Assembly (NCBI GenBank): GCA_016859345.1
Contig: CM029116.1
Location: forward strand, 5,421,643 to 5,485,642
Length of the DNA stretch: 64,000 nt
Direction of reading: 5' to 3'
Source: Istiophorus platypterus
Taxonomy: Eukaryota; Chordata; Actinopteri; Istiophoriformes; Istiophoridae
The translations under genes and the position numbers were made by a program. A model generated the notes under the pieces. That model saw only the letters and a program-made list of their open reading frames with translations, was not told the DNA's origin and searched no databases. This document shows, piece after piece, positions 63,877 through 64,000 of this stretch; position 1 is the stretch's first letter; every line of letters begins with the position of its first letter.

Positions 63877-64000
63877 AGAAAGGATGTAGAGATGATTGTA
63901 GACAGAAATCATTTTAGAATTATCTCCCTGTAGTTTGCTTTGGCGACACTGAATCTGCATTTCATTGTCTGGCGTCAAGTGGCCATTTGGGATGAAAAAT

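Larger units (their letters stand above)
39635..64000. other. Upstream of the start-codon exon: 5' intron or flank
   Basis: About 24 kb with no exon I can support on either strand. It is likely intronic if tenm4 has a distant non-coding first exon, as its mammalian counterpart does. Contents: telomere-like repeats at 39941-40033, CA repeats at 40141-40264, a GC-repeat patch at 45050-45115, CpG-rich blocks at 47990-48640, an AC-rich satellite at 49221-49900, G-runs at 50574-50601, a hairpin at 53304-53359, a minisatellite at 56710-57027, a tandem duplication at 60426-62731 and an AAAT repeat at 63842-63876. The remainder looks like ordinary unique sequence with poly-A and poly-G runs. Confidence 0.55.

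Noticed and set aside
39635..64000. Search for a miR-708-like precursor, which lies in intron 1 of mammalian TENM4
   Set aside because: No match to AAGGAGCTTACAATCTAGC or its complement was seen; absence by eye is not proof.

Overview
This window is vertebrate genomic DNA, most likely from a ray-finned fish. It has long introns, many simple repeats, decayed Tc1-like and hAT-like transposons of kinds common in teleosts, and no operon-like packing. The only protein-coding gene I can support is the 5' part of a teneurin gene on the minus strand. Its exons best match teneurin-4 (tenm4), judged from remembered family sequence and not from a search.

Six coding exons were placed by hand with matching splice phases. 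In transcript order they are 39570-39348 (start codon), 38542-38270, 16211-15990, 4796-4547, 1815-1717 and 764-529. Together they give 1303 coding bases, or 434 codons plus one base: the complete intracellular Ten_N domain and the single transmembrane helix. The helix ends at the last exon boundary. The EGF-like repeats, NHL, YD-repeat and other extracellular parts lie beyond base 1, outside the window. Two of the six exons (15990-16211 and 1717-1815) are multiples of three with the same phase at both ends. They are good candidates for optional cassettes in the cytoplasmic domain.

Region by region: 1-4.8 kb holds the transmembrane exon, a small cassette and a proline/serine-rich exon. 4.8-16 kb is an 11-kb intron with a dead Tc1-like transposon, a G-rich tract and microsatellites. 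16.0-16.2 kb is the larger cassette, with an upstream (on the transcript) UG-rich repeat. 16.2-38.3 kb is a 22-kb intron with hAT-related remnants, a compound TA/CA satellite and one GC-rich open segment of unknown meaning. 38.3-39.6 kb holds the first two coding exons, 805 bp apart. From 39.6 kb to the end there is no exon I can support. This part is either an intron leading to an unseen non-coding first exon or the 5' flank. It holds the most striking repeats: an AC-rich satellite, a 14-unit 22-bp minisatellite, a perfect 22-bp hairpin and a nearly identical 1.15-kb tandem duplication.

I found no CRISPR array, rRNA, convincing tRNA or bacterial-type system. Nothing here amounts to a new biological system. 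The most testable ideas are UG-repeat control of the teneurin cassette and the very recent (or artefactual) tandem duplication.
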